Part shown: piece after piece, positions 29,575 to 39,900 of the stretch
Layout of the letters: the number at the start of each line of letters is the position of its first letter
Position numbering within the stretch: position 1 is the stretch's first letter
Source: Gallaecimonas pentaromativorans
GTDB taxonomy: Bacteria; Pseudomonadota; Gammaproteobacteria; Enterobacterales; Gallaecimonadaceae
Length of the DNA: 64,000 nt
Reading direction: 5' to 3'
Assembly: GCF_003751625.1 (NCBI RefSeq)
Contig: NZ_RJUL01000001.1
Coordinates: 484,253 to 548,252, forward strand
The notes under the pieces: generated by a model
Told to the model about the DNA's origin: nothing
Seen by the model: the letters and a program-made list of their open reading frames with translations, nothing else
The model's database searches: none
Translations under genes and position numbers: made by a program

Positions 29575-30947
29575 GCGGCCCCCTGTGGGGCAGCCAGTGG
29601 GCTTGCCGCAATCAATTGCACTACCAATTCCATACGCGAGCTACGCGCTCCCTTCACCAGAATGCTGACCTCGGCCGATTCGTCGGCCAATGCCAGAACG
29701 AGGCTGTTTACCAGCCCTTCTTTGTTATCAAAATGCCGGGCACCGAGACCGAAGGCGTCGGTGGCGGCCTGGCTGAGCACACCCAGGGTAAAGAGATTGT
29801 CCACCCCGGCGGCCTTGGCATAACGGCCAAGCTCGGCGTGGTAGTAACCGGCCTTTTCCCCCAGTTCGCCCAGATCCCCCAGCACCAGCACCCGGCGGCC
29901 GTCAAAGCCCACCAGGGTGTTGATGGCTGCTTTGACGGCGCCCACCGAGGCGTTGTAGGTGTCGTCAATCAACCGGCCACGCTGGCCGAGGGACTTGAAG
30001 ATAAGGCGACCCGGTACCGGCTGGACCTGAGCCAGACCATCAGCAATCACCTCAAGCTCCACTCCCAGCGCCAAAGCACAGGCGGCGGCGGCCATGGCAT
30101 TGGCCACGTTGTGGCGGCCAGGCAGCGGCATGGTAACGCTCAGGCGCTTTGGCCCCACACCAAGGGTGAAGCGGCTGCCGGCCTCAAGCTGGTCTTGAAT
30201 GTCGGTGGCGGTAATGTCGGCGCCCTCGGCATAACCGAAGGTCAGCACTTTTTGGTCTTTGAGCTGAGCCAGCCATTGGGGGGCAAAATCATCGTCGAGG
30301 TTCACCACCGCCGTGCCGCCAGCCTTGATGCCGCCGTAAATCTCGCCCTTGGCCCGGGCAATGCCTTCGAGGGTGCCAAAACCGGCCAGGTGGGTCGGCG
30401 CCACGTTGTTGATCAGGGCTACGTCTGGCTCCACCAGGGAGACGGTGTAGGCAATTTCGCCCTGGTGATTGGCGCCCAGCTCGAAGACGCCATAGTCTTC
30501 GTCGCCGCGAAGGCGCAGCAGGGTCAGGGGCACACCGATGTCGTTGTTGAAATTGCCCTGGGTCGCCAGCACCCGGCCTTTATGAGCCAGGATGGCGGCC
30601 AGCATTTCCTTGACGGTGGTTTTACCGCAAGAGCCGGTCAGCGCTGCCGACAGCGGCGCCACCCTGGCTTTGAGGTAATGGCCCAGTTGGCCAAGGGCCA
30701 GGCGGGTGTCTTTGACCAGCAGCTGCGGCTGGTCGCTCTCGACCTGGCGGCTTACCAGCAATGCCGCCGCCTTGCTGGCGTTGGCGATAAAATCATGGGC
30801 ATCAAAACGTTCGCCGATAAGGGCCACAAACAGCTCGCCGCCCTGCAACTGGCGGGTATCGGTACTAACCGCCTCAACGCTGATATCCTCGCCAAGCAAT
30901 TGGGCATCAATGGCCTTGGCAATGTCGGATAACGTCATTTTCAGCAT
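29568..30947 (-). CDS. murF: UDP-N-acetylmuramoyl-tripeptide-D-alanyl-D-alanine ligase
   Basis: This enzyme attaches the D-Ala-D-Ala dipeptide made by Ddl. It has 459 residues. The uridine-binding region is [21 protein letters not shown], and the ATP loop is [14 protein letters not shown]. Also seen are [22 protein letters not shown] and DDTYNAS. I chose the ATG at 30945-30947 (AGGAG 6 bases upstream) over an ATG three codons later, which would sit too far from the ribosome site. It overlaps the murE stop by 7 bases. Confidence 0.97.
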   Translation of the reverse strand: MLKMTLSDIAKAIDAQLLGEDISVEAVSTDTRQLQGGELFVALIGERFDAHDFIANASKAAALLVSRQVESDQPQLLVKDTRLALGQLGHYLKARVAPLSAALTGSCGKTTVKEMLAAILAHKGRVLATQGNFNNDIGVPLTLLRLRGDEDYGVFELGANHQGEIAYTVSLVEPDVALINNVAPTHLAGFGTLEGIARAKGEIYGGIKAGGTAVVNLDDDFAPQWLAQLKDQKVLTFGYAEGADITATDIQDQLEAGSRFTLGVGPKRLSVTMPLPGRHNVANAMAAAACALALGVELEVIADGLAQVQPVPGRLIFKSLGQRGRLIDDTYNASVGAVKAAINTLVGFDGRRVLVLGDLGELGEKAGYYHAELGRYAKAAGVDNLFTLGVLSQAATDAFGLGARHFDNKEGLVNSLVLALADESAEVSILVKGARSSRMELVVQLIAASPLAAPQGAAC

Positions 30948-32422
30948 GAAGGCTCCTCGTCCAGCGCCCGCTGGACCTCTTCAATGTCGCTAAAGTGCAG
31001 GCGCTCGCCGTTGATCTCCTGGTAATCCTCATGGCCTTTGCCGGCGATGAGCACCACATCCAGGGGCGAGGCCTGAAAGATGGCATGGCGAATGGCTTCC
31101 CGACGGTCAGCCACCACCTGCATGGCGTCACCATAAGAGTTGCCTGCCAACATCTGCTGAATAATGTCCATTACCTTTTCACTGCGGGGGTTATCCGCGG
31201 TGATAACGCCAATATCGGCGCATTTTTCTACCGCTTGGGTCATCAAGGGGCGTTTGCCGGGGTCGCGGTCGCCGCCGCAACCAAAGACGCACCAGAGCTT
31301 GCCCTTGGTGTGGGGGCGAAGGGCGGTAAGCGCCGCTTCCAATGCATCGGGGGTGTGGGCGTAATCCACTACCACCTGCGGCCGGCCAGCCCGCTCGAAG
31401 GCCTGCATCCTGCCCAGCACCGGTTGAACACTGGTGGCGGCTGCGCACAGGGCTTTTAGGTCAAAGCCCAGGGCCAGGCCGCCGGCAATGGCGGCCAGCA
31501 AATTGGAGAGGTTGAAGATCCCCAGCAGCGGCGAGGCCAGCTCCGCTTCACCAAAGCTGCCTTTGACCTTGGCCCTGACGCCGCCAAGGTGCGGACGCAC
31601 GTCGGTGACAAAGAGCACCTGGCTGGCCATGGCCGGGTCGATGGGCTCAAGGCTATAAGCGATGGTGTGCTGGCGGCCCTTGCGCTCGCGAAGCCAAGAC
31701 TCGCCGATGGGGTCGTCGGCGTTGATCACCGAGGCGGTTAAAGTCGGCCAGTCAAACAGCTGAGCCTTGGCGGCGGCATAAGCCCCTAGCGTGCCGTGAT
31801 AATCGAGATGGTCACGGCTCAAATTGGTAAAGATGGCCACTTTATAAGGCACAGCACTGACCCGCCCCTGGCTCAAGGCGTGGCTAGACACCTCCATGGC
31901 CGCCAGCTCGCAGCCACTGGCTTTGAGCCCGGCCAAGGTGCGGGCCACAGCGATGGCATCGGGGGTGGTGTTAAGGGCCGGAACCAGCTCGCCAAAACGT
32001 CCGGCGCCCAAGGTGCCAACAATACCGGCGTTGCTGCCCAGTTTGTCGCAAAGCTGCGCCAAGAGTTGGGAGGTGGTGGTTTTGCCGTTGGTGCCGGTAA
32101 TGCCCACCGGCACGATTTGCGGCTCGCCGTAAAAGCGCCAAGCCAGGGCCGACAGGCTGCGCCTCAAGGCCGGGAAGGACACCACCGGCACGGCGCCGCG
32201 CATCTCGACGGCAAAATCGTCCGCCTCTTGCAGCACGGCGCTGGCGCCCTGCTCTAAGGCGTCGTCGATAAAGTGGCGGCCATCGACCTTATGGCCGGGA
32301 ATGGCCACAAACAGGGTGCCGGCGCGCACCGCGCGTGAATCTAAGCACAGGGTGTCGACGGCGGCGTCAACAGGGGTATCGAACCAGGGCGCCAACAGGG
32401 CTTTTAGCTGCCAGTTAACCAC
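30941..32422 (-). CDS. murE: UDP-MurNAc-L-Ala-D-Glu:meso-diaminopimelate ligase
   Basis: This enzyme adds the third residue of the stem peptide. It has 493 residues. The ATP loop is GITGTNGKTTTSQL, and also present are NTTPDA, MEVSSHAL, NLSRDHLDYHG and DYAHTPDALEAAL. DNPRSE is the signature of meso-diaminopimelate specificity, as expected for a Gram-negative. Its start overlaps the ftsI stop by 8 bases and its stop overlaps murF. Confidence 0.98.
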   Translation of the reverse strand: MVNWQLKALLAPWFDTPVDAAVDTLCLDSRAVRAGTLFVAIPGHKVDGRHFIDDALEQGASAVLQEADDFAVEMRGAVPVVSFPALRRSLSALAWRFYGEPQIVPVGITGTNGKTTTSQLLAQLCDKLGSNAGIVGTLGAGRFGELVPALNTTPDAIAVARTLAGLKASGCELAAMEVSSHALSQGRVSAVPYKVAIFTNLSRDHLDYHGTLGAYAAAKAQLFDWPTLTASVINADDPIGESWLRERKGRQHTIAYSLEPIDPAMASQVLFVTDVRPHLGGVRAKVKGSFGEAELASPLLGIFNLSNLLAAIAGGLALGFDLKALCAAATSVQPVLGRMQAFERAGRPQVVVDYAHTPDALEAALTALRPHTKGKLWCVFGCGGDRDPGKRPLMTQAVEKCADIGVITADNPRSEKVMDIIQQMLAGNSYGDAMQVVADRREAIRHAIFQASPLDVVLIAGKGHEDYQEINGERLHFSDIEEVQRALDEEPSC

Positions 32423-34160
32423 GAGGCACCTCCTTGTCTACGGCTGCCACGCGCATATCGGGAGTGATGGCGTCGGGCATGACATTGAGCAGCGACAGGG
32501 CACCGCCCATCACCGCCGAAAACACCGGCGCGGCCACGTCGCCGCCGTAATACTGGTCGCCCTGGGGCTCGTTGATCATCACCACCACCGCCAGGCGCGG
32601 GTGGCTGGCCGGGGCAACGCCGGCAAAACTGGCCACATACTCGTTGCCGTAACCACCAGCCACCGCCTTACGGGCGGTACCGGTTTTACCGGCCACCTTG
32701 TAACCGGGCACTTGCGCTTTGGTAGCGGTGCCGCCGGGCTCCACCACCGACTCGAGCATGTGCAGCACGGCGCGGGCATTCTGGGGTTTCACTATTTGCT
32801 CGGGCGGCAGGTGCGGCAGGCCCTTGATGATGGTCAGCGGGTTACGCAGGCCGTAATTGCCCAAGGTGGCGTAAGCCCGGGCCAACTGGGCCGGGGTAAC
32901 ACTGATGGAGTAACCAAAGGCGAGGGTCGCCAGCTCAAACTCGGACCAACGGGGCCGGTCGTACTGGAAGAGACCGCTGGACTCGCCCACCAAATCGATA
33001 CCGGTTTGCGAGCCGAAGCCAAATTTGGTGTAGGTACCCAGCAACTGCTCTTTGGAAATAGACAGCGCCAGCTTGGCGATGCCCATGTTTGAGGATTTTT
33101 GCAAGATGGTGTCGAGGCTTATTACCCCGAGGTTGCTGTGGTCCTGCACTCGCCGGCCCCCCAGGCGCATCCAGCCGGGGTTGGTGTCTACCTTGTCGTT
33201 GGGTTTGACGATACCGGCTTCCAGCGCCGCCATCATCGCTATGGGTTTGGCGGTAGAGCCCGGCTCAAAGACATCGGTGATGGACCTGTTACGCAGCTGG
33301 TAGGGTTTGACGTTGCTGCGGTTGTTAGGGTTGTAGGACGGCGCGTTAGCCATGGCCAGCACCTCGCCGGTGGCCACGTCAACCACCACCACCGAGCCGC
33401 TGGTGGCGTCGAAATAGTTAACCGCCTTTTTCAGCTCACGATAAGCCAGCGACTGAATACGCTGGTCTATGGTCAGCTGAATATTCTGGGGCTTCTCCGC
33501 CACCTGCAAGGTGCCGAGGGATTCCACCACCCGGCCCAGGCCGTCTTTACGCACCTTGCGCTTGCCGGGCTGGCCGGTCAGCAGATCGTCATAGGTGCGC
33601 TCGATACCCTCGAGGCCGTGGTCGTCGATATTGGTAAAGCCGATGATGTGAGCGTCCACTTCCCCGGTGGGGTAGTAACGCTTGGACTCGCGCTTAAGGC
33701 CGATGCCGGGGATCTTCAGCTCTTTAACGTAATGGGCCATGGCCGGGGTTACCTGGCGCTGCAGGTAGACAAAGCGGCGTTGGGGGTCGGAGCTTATCTT
33801 ATCCATCAGCTCGGTGGCGTTGCTGCCCAGCACTTCGGCCAGGGCCTGCCAGCGGCGTTTGTCCTGCAGGCCGCCCTTTTCCAGCACTACCTTGGGGTCG
33901 GCGTAGATGGCGTCCACCGGCACCGACACCGCCAGCTCTTCGCCGTTACGGTCGGTGATAAGGCCACGAGGCACCTGGGTGGAGGTCACCCGCAGGGAGC
34001 GCATGTCACCCTGCTGGCGCAGGCGGTCCGGGGAGATCACCTGGATATAGGCAGCACGCACCACCAACGCCGCAAAAACGGCGCCCATCAGGCCGATGGC
34101 AAACAAGTGGCGCCAGTTAATGACGCCAGGCTTGATGCGGTTGCGAGCGTGTCTGCTCAT
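32415..34160 (-). CDS. ftsI: Septal peptidoglycan transpeptidase FtsI (PBP3)
   Basis: This bitopic class B penicillin-binding protein crosslinks septal peptidoglycan. It has 581 residues (E. coli 588). A single N-terminal membrane anchor is near residues 19-40, followed by a PBP dimer domain (about 55-220). The transpeptidase motifs are S302-TAK (active-site Ser), SSN at 356-358 and KTGT from 492. It overlaps ftsL by 4 bases and murE by 8. It is the target of aztreonam and cephalexin in related species. Confidence 0.98.
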   Translation of the reverse strand: MSRHARNRIKPGVINWRHLFAIGLMGAVFAALVVRAAYIQVISPDRLRQQGDMRSLRVTSTQVPRGLITDRNGEELAVSVPVDAIYADPKVVLEKGGLQDKRRWQALAEVLGSNATELMDKISSDPQRRFVYLQRQVTPAMAHYVKELKIPGIGLKRESKRYYPTGEVDAHIIGFTNIDDHGLEGIERTYDDLLTGQPGKRKVRKDGLGRVVESLGTLQVAEKPQNIQLTIDQRIQSLAYRELKKAVNYFDATSGSVVVVDVATGEVLAMANAPSYNPNNRSNVKPYQLRNRSITDVFEPGSTAKPIAMMAALEAGIVKPNDKVDTNPGWMRLGGRRVQDHSNLGVISLDTILQKSSNMGIAKLALSISKEQLLGTYTKFGFGSQTGIDLVGESSGLFQYDRPRWSEFELATLAFGYSISVTPAQLARAYATLGNYGLRNPLTIIKGLPHLPPEQIVKPQNARAVLHMLESVVEPGGTATKAQVPGYKVAGKTGTARKAVAGGYGNEYVASFAGVAPASHPRLAVVVMINEPQGDQYYGGDVAAPVFSAVMGGALSLLNVMPDAITPDMRVAAVDKEVPRG

Positions 34161-34471
34161 TTGAGTTCAATCACCTTCTCGTCTTCGCGGGAAACCCGCT
34201 TCATGTTCAGGTCTTTTCGGGCAATGCGGTCAATACGGCTGTCTTCGCCGAGGGTGCCTTCTTCCAGGTTGAGGTGGCGCCACTCCACGTCGAGGTTCTC
34301 GCGTTCCACCATCAGCTTTTCCTTATTGGCCGTCAGCAGGCGGTTGCTCTGGGCCAGATAAACCACGGCAAAAGCCGAACCTATGACCAACAAAAAGAGC
34401 AAAAGCAGCCACTTGGACTGCCATAGTTCAGCGCCGATGATCCCAGCCAGCCGGGGCTGCCGCTCAGCCAT
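34157..34471 (-). CDS. ftsL: Cell division protein FtsL
   Basis: This small bitopic divisome protein has 104 residues. A transmembrane helix lies near residues 21-41 ([19 protein letters not shown]), then a periplasmic coiled coil rich in Leu/Glu ([20 protein letters not shown]) that would pair with FtsB. The C-terminal AARKDL-like segment [11 protein letters not shown] is a family hallmark. It overlaps rsmH by 8 bases and ftsI by 4. Sequence similarity within the family is low, so position supports the name. Confidence 0.94.
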   Translation of the reverse strand: MAERQPRLAGIIGAELWQSKWLLLLFLLVIGSAFAVVYLAQSNRLLTANKEKLMVERENLDVEWRHLNLEEGTLGEDSRIDRIARKDLNMKRVSREDEKVIELK

Positions 34472-35402
34472 AACTGGCCTCGGTACGCTCGGCTATGCGC
34501 AGCACCGAGCTGCGTGCCCTGGGGTTATGCTCGGTCTCGGCCTCGCTTGGGAAGACCGGCTTGCCAAGGGCCTTGAGCTTCATATGGTGCTTGAGCTGAT
34601 CCTGGGTAACCGGCAGGCCGGGGGGCAGCTCCGGGCCTTTCTCCTGGGCGCGGATAAACTGTTTGACCAACCGGTCTTCGAGGCTGTGAAAGCTGATCAC
34701 CGCCAGCCGGCCTTTAGGCGCCAGCACCTTGATGGCGCCGTCCAGGGCTTGTTTGACCTCATCCAGCTCGCTGTTGATGTAAATGCGAATGGCCTGGAAA
34801 GAGCGAGTGGCCGGGTGCTTGTGCTTTTCCTTGACCGGGGCGGCCTTGGCGATAAGGTCGGCCAGCTCGCTGGTGCGGCTAAGGGGCGCCACAGCACGGC
34901 GCTCGACGATGGCGCGGGCGATGCGCTTGGCAAAGCGCTCCTCACCGAAGGTTTTGAGCACAAAGGCAATGTCGTCGGCGCCAGCGCGGTTAAGCCAATC
35001 GGCAGCGCTTTCACCGGAGCTGGGGTCCATGCGCATGTCCAGCGGGCCGTCACGCATAAAGCTGAAACCGCGCTCGGCATCGTCCAGCTGTGGTGACGAC
35101 ACCCCTAAATCCAGCAAAAGACCATCGACCTTGCCGCTCAGGCCCAACTCGTCCAGGTAAGAGGCCAGCCCGGAGAAGGGCCCCTGCACTATGGCAAAGC
35201 GCGGGTCAGTAATGGTTTTAGCCTCGGCGATGGCGGCAGGGTCGCGATCGATAGACACCAGGCGACCATTGGCCCCCAGTTTTGCCAAAATAGCGCGCGA
35301 GTGGCCGCCACGGCCAAAGGTACCGTCCACGTACAGGCCGTCCGGCTTGATGGCCAGAGCCTCGATACTTTCGTTTAGCAGTACGCTGACGTGTTCGGTC
35401 AC
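34464..35402 (-). CDS. rsmH: 16S rRNA (cytosine(1402)-N4)-methyltransferase RsmH
   Basis: This SAM-dependent enzyme methylates N4 of C1402 in the ribosomal P site. RsmI, also in this window, adds the 2'-O-methyl on the same nucleotide. The product is 312 residues. The family motifs [54 protein letters not shown] and [10 protein letters not shown] are present. It overlaps mraZ by 4 bases and ftsL by 8. Confidence 0.97.
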   Translation of the reverse strand: MTEHVSVLLNESIEALAIKPDGLYVDGTFGRGGHSRAILAKLGANGRLVSIDRDPAAIAEAKTITDPRFAIVQGPFSGLASYLDELGLSGKVDGLLLDLGVSSPQLDDAERGFSFMRDGPLDMRMDPSSGESAADWLNRAGADDIAFVLKTFGEERFAKRIARAIVERRAVAPLSRTSELADLIAKAAPVKEKHKHPATRSFQAIRIYINSELDEVKQALDGAIKVLAPKGRLAVISFHSLEDRLVKQFIRAQEKGPELPPGLPVTQDQLKHHMKLKALGKPVFPSEAETEHNPRARSSVLRIAERTEASYG

Positions 35403-35854
35403 AGAGAAAAATCCTTCAAGGCGTCAGTCAGTTCCAACTCCTGGCTTACCGTCTCCATGTCGACGGCGATTTGGGTTTGCCAGGCGATATCCGACCAGAT
35501 TTCAAATTTATTGAACTGCCCAACCAGCATGATTTTGCCTTCAAGGCCGGCATGGTTGCGCAATGGCCCGGTGAGCAACACCCGGCCCTGGTTATCCAGT
35601 TCCAATTCGGTAGCGTGGCCCAGCAACATCCGCTGGATACGACGCTCGGCAGGCTTCATGGAAGAAAGGCGGCTGAGTTTGCGCTCAATCACTTCCCATT
35701 CGGCCAGGGGATAGAGCAAGAGGCAGGGTTGGTGGATATCGATGGTGCAAACCAGCTGGCCATCACAGTCAGCAATAAGCTGATCGCGATACCGCTTGGG
35801 TATCGCGAGCCGCCCCTTGCTGTCTAGGCTGACTTCGCTTGCGCCACGAAACAT
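35399..35854 (-). CDS. mraZ: Transcriptional regulator MraZ
   Basis: This AbrB-like DNA-binding protein of 151 residues forms ring-shaped oligomers and represses the dcw operon. Two tandem SpoVT/AbrB repeats are visible: [21 protein letters not shown]-type at residues 2-22 and [19 protein letters not shown] near 76-94. It is the first gene of the cluster. Direct repeats matching its box lie 29-53 bases upstream of the ATG, implying autorepression. Confidence 0.97.
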   Translation of the reverse strand: MFRGASEVSLDSKGRLAIPKRYRDQLIADCDGQLVCTIDIHQPCLLLYPLAEWEVIERKLSRLSSMKPAERRIQRMLLGHATELELDNQGRVLLTGPLRNHAGLEGKIMLVGQFNKFEIWSDIAWQTQIAVDMETVSQELELTDALKDFSL

Positions 35855-35882
35855 CGTTCTTATTCCCTTGGGTTAGCAAATT

Positions 35883-35907
35883 AACCACAAATTCCCACAA
35901 ATCCCCA
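35883..35907 (-). promoter_or_regulatory. MraZ box: three 10-bp direct repeats
   Basis: On the minus strand TGGGG (35903-35907), TGGGA (35893-35897) and TGGTT (35883-35887) recur with exact 10-base spacing, each followed by an A/T-rich pentamer. This is the known TGGGN5 MraZ operator; the third copy is degenerate. It lies just downstream of the predicted start site, suited to blocking early transcription. Confidence 0.85.
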
Positions 35908-35915
35908 CGATGCCA

Positions 35916-35945
35916 AGTCTAGGGGGTCCCGTTCAACCTTGTCAA
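35916..35945 (-). promoter_or_regulatory. mraZ (dcw) sigma-70 promoter
   Basis: TTGACA (35940-35945, perfect -35) and TAGACT (35916-35921) are separated by 18 bases on the minus strand. The predicted start is about 35909, directly before the MraZ boxes. No equally strong promoter was seen further upstream. Confidence 0.75.
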
Positions 35946-36089
35946 GGAAGCTAAAAGCCAGTTGTGACGCGGCCTGCAGCCAAATGAAAACAGCCCCCAT
36001 GGCAGGGATTTAAAGGGCTGGAAAGGAATACTCTACCTGCCTGAAAAGACAGGGGAAAATGAACAAATCTCCAACATGGTGGCAAAAAG

Positions 36090-36146
36090 TGGGGGCGAAC
36101 CACGAAGCCGAAGCACAGCTTCGGCGCTGGTTCGCGCGAGCCCCCA
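36090..36146. repeat. Long imperfect palindrome
   Basis: GCCGAAGC/GCTTCGGC (36107-36114 and 36118-36125) form an 8-bp stem with a 3-base loop. GCGAACCA/TGGTTCGC (36095-36102 and 36128-36135) add another 8 bp after a 4x2 internal loop. Outer GGGG/CCCC arms extend it further. There is no T-run, so it is not a simple terminator. Origin unknown. Confidence 0.65.
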
Positions 36147-36245
36147 GGATGGGCGAGCCGGGCAGACCGCCAAGGATGGCAATCACACCAAGACCAATGG
36201 CACCCCCTTTAAACGACCCCATAAGCGGCCTTGGGGCGGCTGAGC

Positions 36246-36268
36246 GCCGGTACACAGGATGTACCGGC
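36246..36268. repeat. Perfect 9-bp inverted repeat, REP-like
   Basis: GCCGGTACA (36246-36254) and TGTACCGGC (36260-36268) flank the loop CAGGA. GGTACA-N5-TGTACC palindromes of this type are, from memory, common dispersed intergenic repeats in marine gammaproteobacteria. Only one copy was noticed in this window, so the repeat status is inferred. Confidence 0.5.
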
Positions 36269-36404
36269 CGGGTGCCTCGCCAGGGATGGCTTCCAACCGA
36301 TGGTTAAAGCCGATGACGCCCCAACAGGCAGCAGCGAAGTAAAGAAGACGCGCCTCAATGCTCAAACCCGAAAACCGAGCACGGCTTCACTCACCGCACC
36401 AAAA

Positions 36405-36434
36405 CAAAAAAGCCGCCAAAATGGCGGCTTTTTT
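36405..36434 (-). terminator. rnpB terminator
   Basis: AGCCGCC (36411-36417) pairs with GGCGGCT (36423-36429) around AAAAT. On the minus strand it is followed by TTTTTTG, a classic intrinsic terminator, 14 bases after the predicted mature 3' end of the RNase P RNA. A T-run on the plus side too makes it potentially bidirectional. Confidence 0.88.
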
Positions 36435-36447
36435 GCTCAAGAATCAA

Positions 36448-36814
<367 letters not shown>

Positions 36815-36836
36815 GCGCAGTATACCTGCACCGGGC

Positions 36837-37670
36837 TCAGCCCTCCAGCCCCAGGTTGTAAAGGGCATTCTTCTTTAGCTCAAATGCCTCGGCCACCAAG
36901 CTGGCCGCTTTCTTACGGGGCAGCTCTTCGGCCAGGGCCAAAAAAAGTTTTACCGCCGCCTTGGGCAGCTCTTCTTGCTTGGGCGCAGGCGCCACCATCA
37001 GTACCATTTCACCTTTTTGGCGGTTGCTGTCTTCGTTGAGCCAGGCCTGCAGCTCGGCAACGGGCGCGCCATGAATGGTTTCAAAGGTTTTAGTCAGCTC
37101 TTTGGCCAATACCACCTGGCGCTCGGGGCCGAACACCGTTTCCATGTCAGCCAGGGTATCGAGGATGCGCCGCGGCGCCTCATAAAACACCAGGGTGCGG
37201 GGCTCGTCGCTAAGGGCTTCGAGCTGGGTGAGCCGCGCGCTTTGTTTGGCCGGCAGAAAACCTTCAAAGGCAAACCGGTCGGTAGGCAGGCCTGAGGCCG
37301 ACAACGCAGCAATAGCGGCGCAGGGGCCGGGCAGCGGTACCACCTTGATGCCCGCTGCCCGGCAAAGGCTTACCAGGGTATATCCCGGGTCGGAGATAAG
37401 GGGCGTACCGGCGTCAGACACCAGAGCAATGTCGCTGCCCGCTTCCAGTTTGCCAAGAATAAAGGCCGCTTTTTGCTTTTCGTTGTGGTCGTGCAGCGAC
37501 TGGCTGGGAGTGCGAATGGAAAAGTGATGCAGCAACTGGCCGGTGTGGCGGGTATCTTCAGCGCAAATCAATGAAACATCAGCCAAAACGTTCAGTGCAC
37601 GTTGGCTGATATCCCCCAGATTACCCAAGGGGGTCGGAACGATATACAAGGTGCCTTTGGCTTCATTCAT
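36837..37670 (-). CDS. rsmI: 16S rRNA (cytidine(1402)-2'-O)-methyltransferase RsmI
   Basis: This tetrapyrrole-methylase-fold enzyme 2'-O-methylates C1402, complementing RsmH. It has 277 residues. Motifs seen: [62 protein letters not shown] and KELTKTFE. I chose the ATG at 37668-37670 ([17 protein letters not shown]); the frame upstream is not homologous. Its stop codon lies inside the rnpB promoter spacer. It is divergent from lpoA, the conserved arrangement. Confidence 0.96.
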   Translation of the reverse strand: MNEAKGTLYIVPTPLGNLGDISQRALNVLADVSLICAEDTRHTGQLLHHFSIRTPSQSLHDHNEKQKAAFILGKLEAGSDIALVSDAGTPLISDPGYTLVSLCRAAGIKVVPLPGPCAAIAALSASGLPTDRFAFEGFLPAKQSARLTQLEALSDEPRTLVFYEAPRRILDTLADMETVFGPERQVVLAKELTKTFETIHGAPVAELQAWLNEDSNRQKGEMVLMVAPAPKQEELPKAAVKLFLALAEELPRKKAASLVAEAFELKKNALYNLGLEG

Positions 37671-37747
37671 GGGAGTGGGCCCTCTGTTTGTGTCGCTATG
37701 GCCCCTCGCATACACTAGGCACAGTTTCAGCGAGGACTTGACGGTAA

Positions 37748-39568
37748 ATGACCAGGATTCTATCACGGAGCGCAGGACTGCTGTGTCTGGCGTTGCTCAT
37801 GACCAGCTGCGCCACCACGTCGCAGCAGGATAATTGGACACAACGCCTGACCGGCCCGGTTTACCTCAAGGCCAGCGATTATCTCGACAAGGCCCGCCAG
37901 GCCGATGGCGATGCCAAACTGCTGTGGCAACTGCAAGCTGGCCGCGCCTACGCCCAAGCCTCCGATTGGGCCCGCACCGAGGATGTGCTAAAAGCCCTGC
38001 GTGGCCGTTTGGCCTCTCCTGAAGGCCAGGCCGCCTACCAATTGCTGGCCGCCGAGTCAGCCATGGCTCAGGAAAGCTACGATCAGGCCGGTGCCTTGCT
38101 AAAAGCGCCCCTGCCCGGGGATTTTGAAATTCAAAGGCTGCGTCTGTCCTCCAAGCTCGCCGAGCTGACCGGCGACACCACCGCCCAGCTCCAGGCCCTG
38201 GCCAAACTGGCCGCCACCACCAACGACACAGTGCTCAAAGCCCGTAGCGCCGACCGTATCTGGACATTGCTGCCCCAAGCCGACACCAACAAGCTGGGCG
38301 CCGACTGGGCACCCTGGCTGACCCTTCAAGAATTGGCCCGCGACAAACGCGGCCCGGCCCTTAAAAGCGCACTGGATGACTGGCGCCAGCTCTACGCCGG
38401 CTCCCTGCCCGCCCAGTACCTGCCAAAATCCATCGAGCAGTTGACCCAGGTCACCGATTACCAGCCCACCAAGGTGGCGCTGCTGCTGCCCCTGACCGGC
38501 AACTTTGCCGCCCAGGGCCAGGCCATTCGTGACGGCTTTGTCTCGGCCTGGGTAGAGAGCGGCCAAAGCGCCCAGTTGGTGGTGATTGACAGCGCCCAAA
38601 ATGCCGTGGCCGCCTGGCAACAAGCCCAGGCCCAGGGCGCCGATATGCTGGTGGGCCCACTGCTGCGCCCACAGGTTGAAGCGTTGCAACAATCCGGCAC
38701 CGTTAAAGTGCCCTGGCTGGCGCTAAACCGGGTGTATCGCCCCGGCTTTGCCGACGATTACTATTTTGCCCTCGCCCCCGAAGACGAAGCGGCCCAGGCC
38801 GCCGAAGAAGCGGTGGCCAGAAACGCCCGCCACCCGATGCTGCTGGGGCTCGACACCAGCACCAACAGCCGCCAGGCTCAGGCCTTTATCGACCGCTGGC
38901 GCCAGTACGGCCATAACGAGCCGGTGGACATGCGGCTGTTCTCCAATCGCCAGCAGCTGGAAGCCGGGATCCGCGACATGCTGCAAATAGACGACTCCAA
39001 AGCCCGCATTCGCCAGGTGGAGTCGGTACTGGGCCGCAGTGTGGTGGCCGAAGCCCGCTCCCGCCGCGACGTGGACTTCCTTTATCTTTTGGGTGACCGC
39101 GAAGAAGTAGGCCTGATGAAGGCTTTTATCGATGTCACCATCAGCCCCTTTGCCGACCCCATCGCCGCCTATACCTCTTCACGGGGCCACCCCGACCTGG
39201 AGAGCCCGGCCGGCCTTCGCGATTTTAATGGTCTGAGCTTTACTGAGATGCCCTACTTCGTGGCCCAGCAGGGCCCGGCCCTTGCCATGCGCGAGCTTCT
39301 CGGGCAACTGCGCCCGCAGTGGCCTTCGGCCTTGGAACGGCTGTTTGCCATGGGCTATGATGCCGCCCGGCTGCTGCCGCGCATGGCGGTGCTGCGGGTT
39401 GCAGGCACTGAGCCGGTGCAAGGCATTTCCGGCAGCATCGGTATCGACAGCAATGGCGTGATTTACCGCCGCCTCAAGTGGGTCAACATTAAAAACGGCA
39501 CCACCCAGGTACAGGATCATGTTATTCCGCCTCTTCCCGAGCAAGACAGCCAAGGGCAGACATTTTGA
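37748..39568 (+). CDS. lpoA: Outer-membrane lipoprotein LpoA, activator of PBP1A
   Basis: This lipoprotein reaches through the peptidoglycan to stimulate PBP1A. It has 606 residues with a lipoprotein signal peptide ending LLMTS-Cys21. An N-terminal TPR-like helical domain (about 30-235, Ala/Leu rich) is followed by a periplasmic-binding-protein-like domain beginning [23 protein letters not shown]. The C-terminal end overlaps yraN by 50 bases. E. coli LpoA has 678 residues; the shorter linker here is usual outside enterobacteria. Confidence 0.95.
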   Translation: MTRILSRSAGLLCLALLMTSCATTSQQDNWTQRLTGPVYLKASDYLDKARQADGDAKLLWQLQAGRAYAQASDWARTEDVLKALRGRLASPEGQAAYQLLAAESAMAQESYDQAGALLKAPLPGDFEIQRLRLSSKLAELTGDTTAQLQALAKLAATTNDTVLKARSADRIWTLLPQADTNKLGADWAPWLTLQELARDKRGPALKSALDDWRQLYAGSLPAQYLPKSIEQLTQVTDYQPTKVALLLPLTGNFAAQGQAIRDGFVSAWVESGQSAQLVVIDSAQNAVAAWQQAQAQGADMLVGPLLRPQVEALQQSGTVKVPWLALNRVYRPGFADDYYFALAPEDEAAQAAEEAVARNARHPMLLGLDTSTNSRQAQAFIDRWRQYGHNEPVDMRLFSNRQQLEAGIRDMLQIDDSKARIRQVESVLGRSVVAEARSRRDVDFLYLLGDREEVGLMKAFIDVTISPFADPIAAYTSSRGHPDLESPAGLRDFNGLSFTEMPYFVAQQGPALAMRELLGQLRPQWPSALERLFAMGYDAARLLPRMAVLRVAGTEPVQGISGSIGIDSNGVIYRRLKWVNIKNGTTQVQDHVIPPLPEQDSQGQTF

Positions 39569-39890
39569 GCAGGACGCCGAACGCTGGCTGATAAAACAAG
39601 GTCTTAGCGCCGTCGCCCGTAACGTGCGTTACCGCGGCGGCGAGCTGGATTTAGTGATGCGCGACGGCCCGCTCTGGGTGTTCGTGGAAGTAAAATACCG
39701 ACAACAACAAGGGTTTGGCGGGGCGCACCATGCCATCAGCCAAGCCCAGCAACAGCGTCTTTGGCAAAGCGCCCGGCGCTACCTGGCACAGCAAGGCCTC
39801 AATGAATGGGACTGCCAGTGCCGATTTGACGTAATGATTTATCAAGGCAACCAGGCCCCGCTATGGATCAAAGGGGCCTTTGACGCCTAG
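39519..39890 (+). CDS. yraN: UPF0102 family protein YraN, endonuclease-like
   Basis: This is a 123-residue UPF0102 protein with a restriction-endonuclease-like fold. The nuclease-type motif is visible: G-x-E-LDLV ([12 protein letters not shown]) followed by FVEVKYR, i.e. the E-x9-16-E-x-K pattern. A biological role is not established. It starts within lpoA (50-base overlap in another frame) and ends 10 bases before diaA, so translation is likely coupled. The order lpoA-yraN-diaA-dolP is conserved. Confidence 0.92.
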   Translation: MLFRLFPSKTAKGRHFEQDAERWLIKQGLSAVARNVRYRGGELDLVMRDGPLWVFVEVKYRQQQGFGGAHHAISQAQQQRLWQSARRYLAQQGLNEWDCQCRFDVMIYQGNQAPLWIKGAFDA

Positions 39891-39900
39891 CGGAGTCGTA

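Larger units (their letters stand above)
35946..36404. other. Gene-free region between mraZ promoter and rnpB terminator
   Basis: There are about 460 bases with open frames on both strands, but none has a ribosome site or a recognisable family. What stands out is secondary structure: stem-loops at 36090-36146, 36246-36268 and 36288-36311 (AACC/GGTT inside GGCTT/AAGCC). It could be a small dispersed-repeat cluster or an unannotated RNA. I cannot tell which from one copy. Confidence 0.5.
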
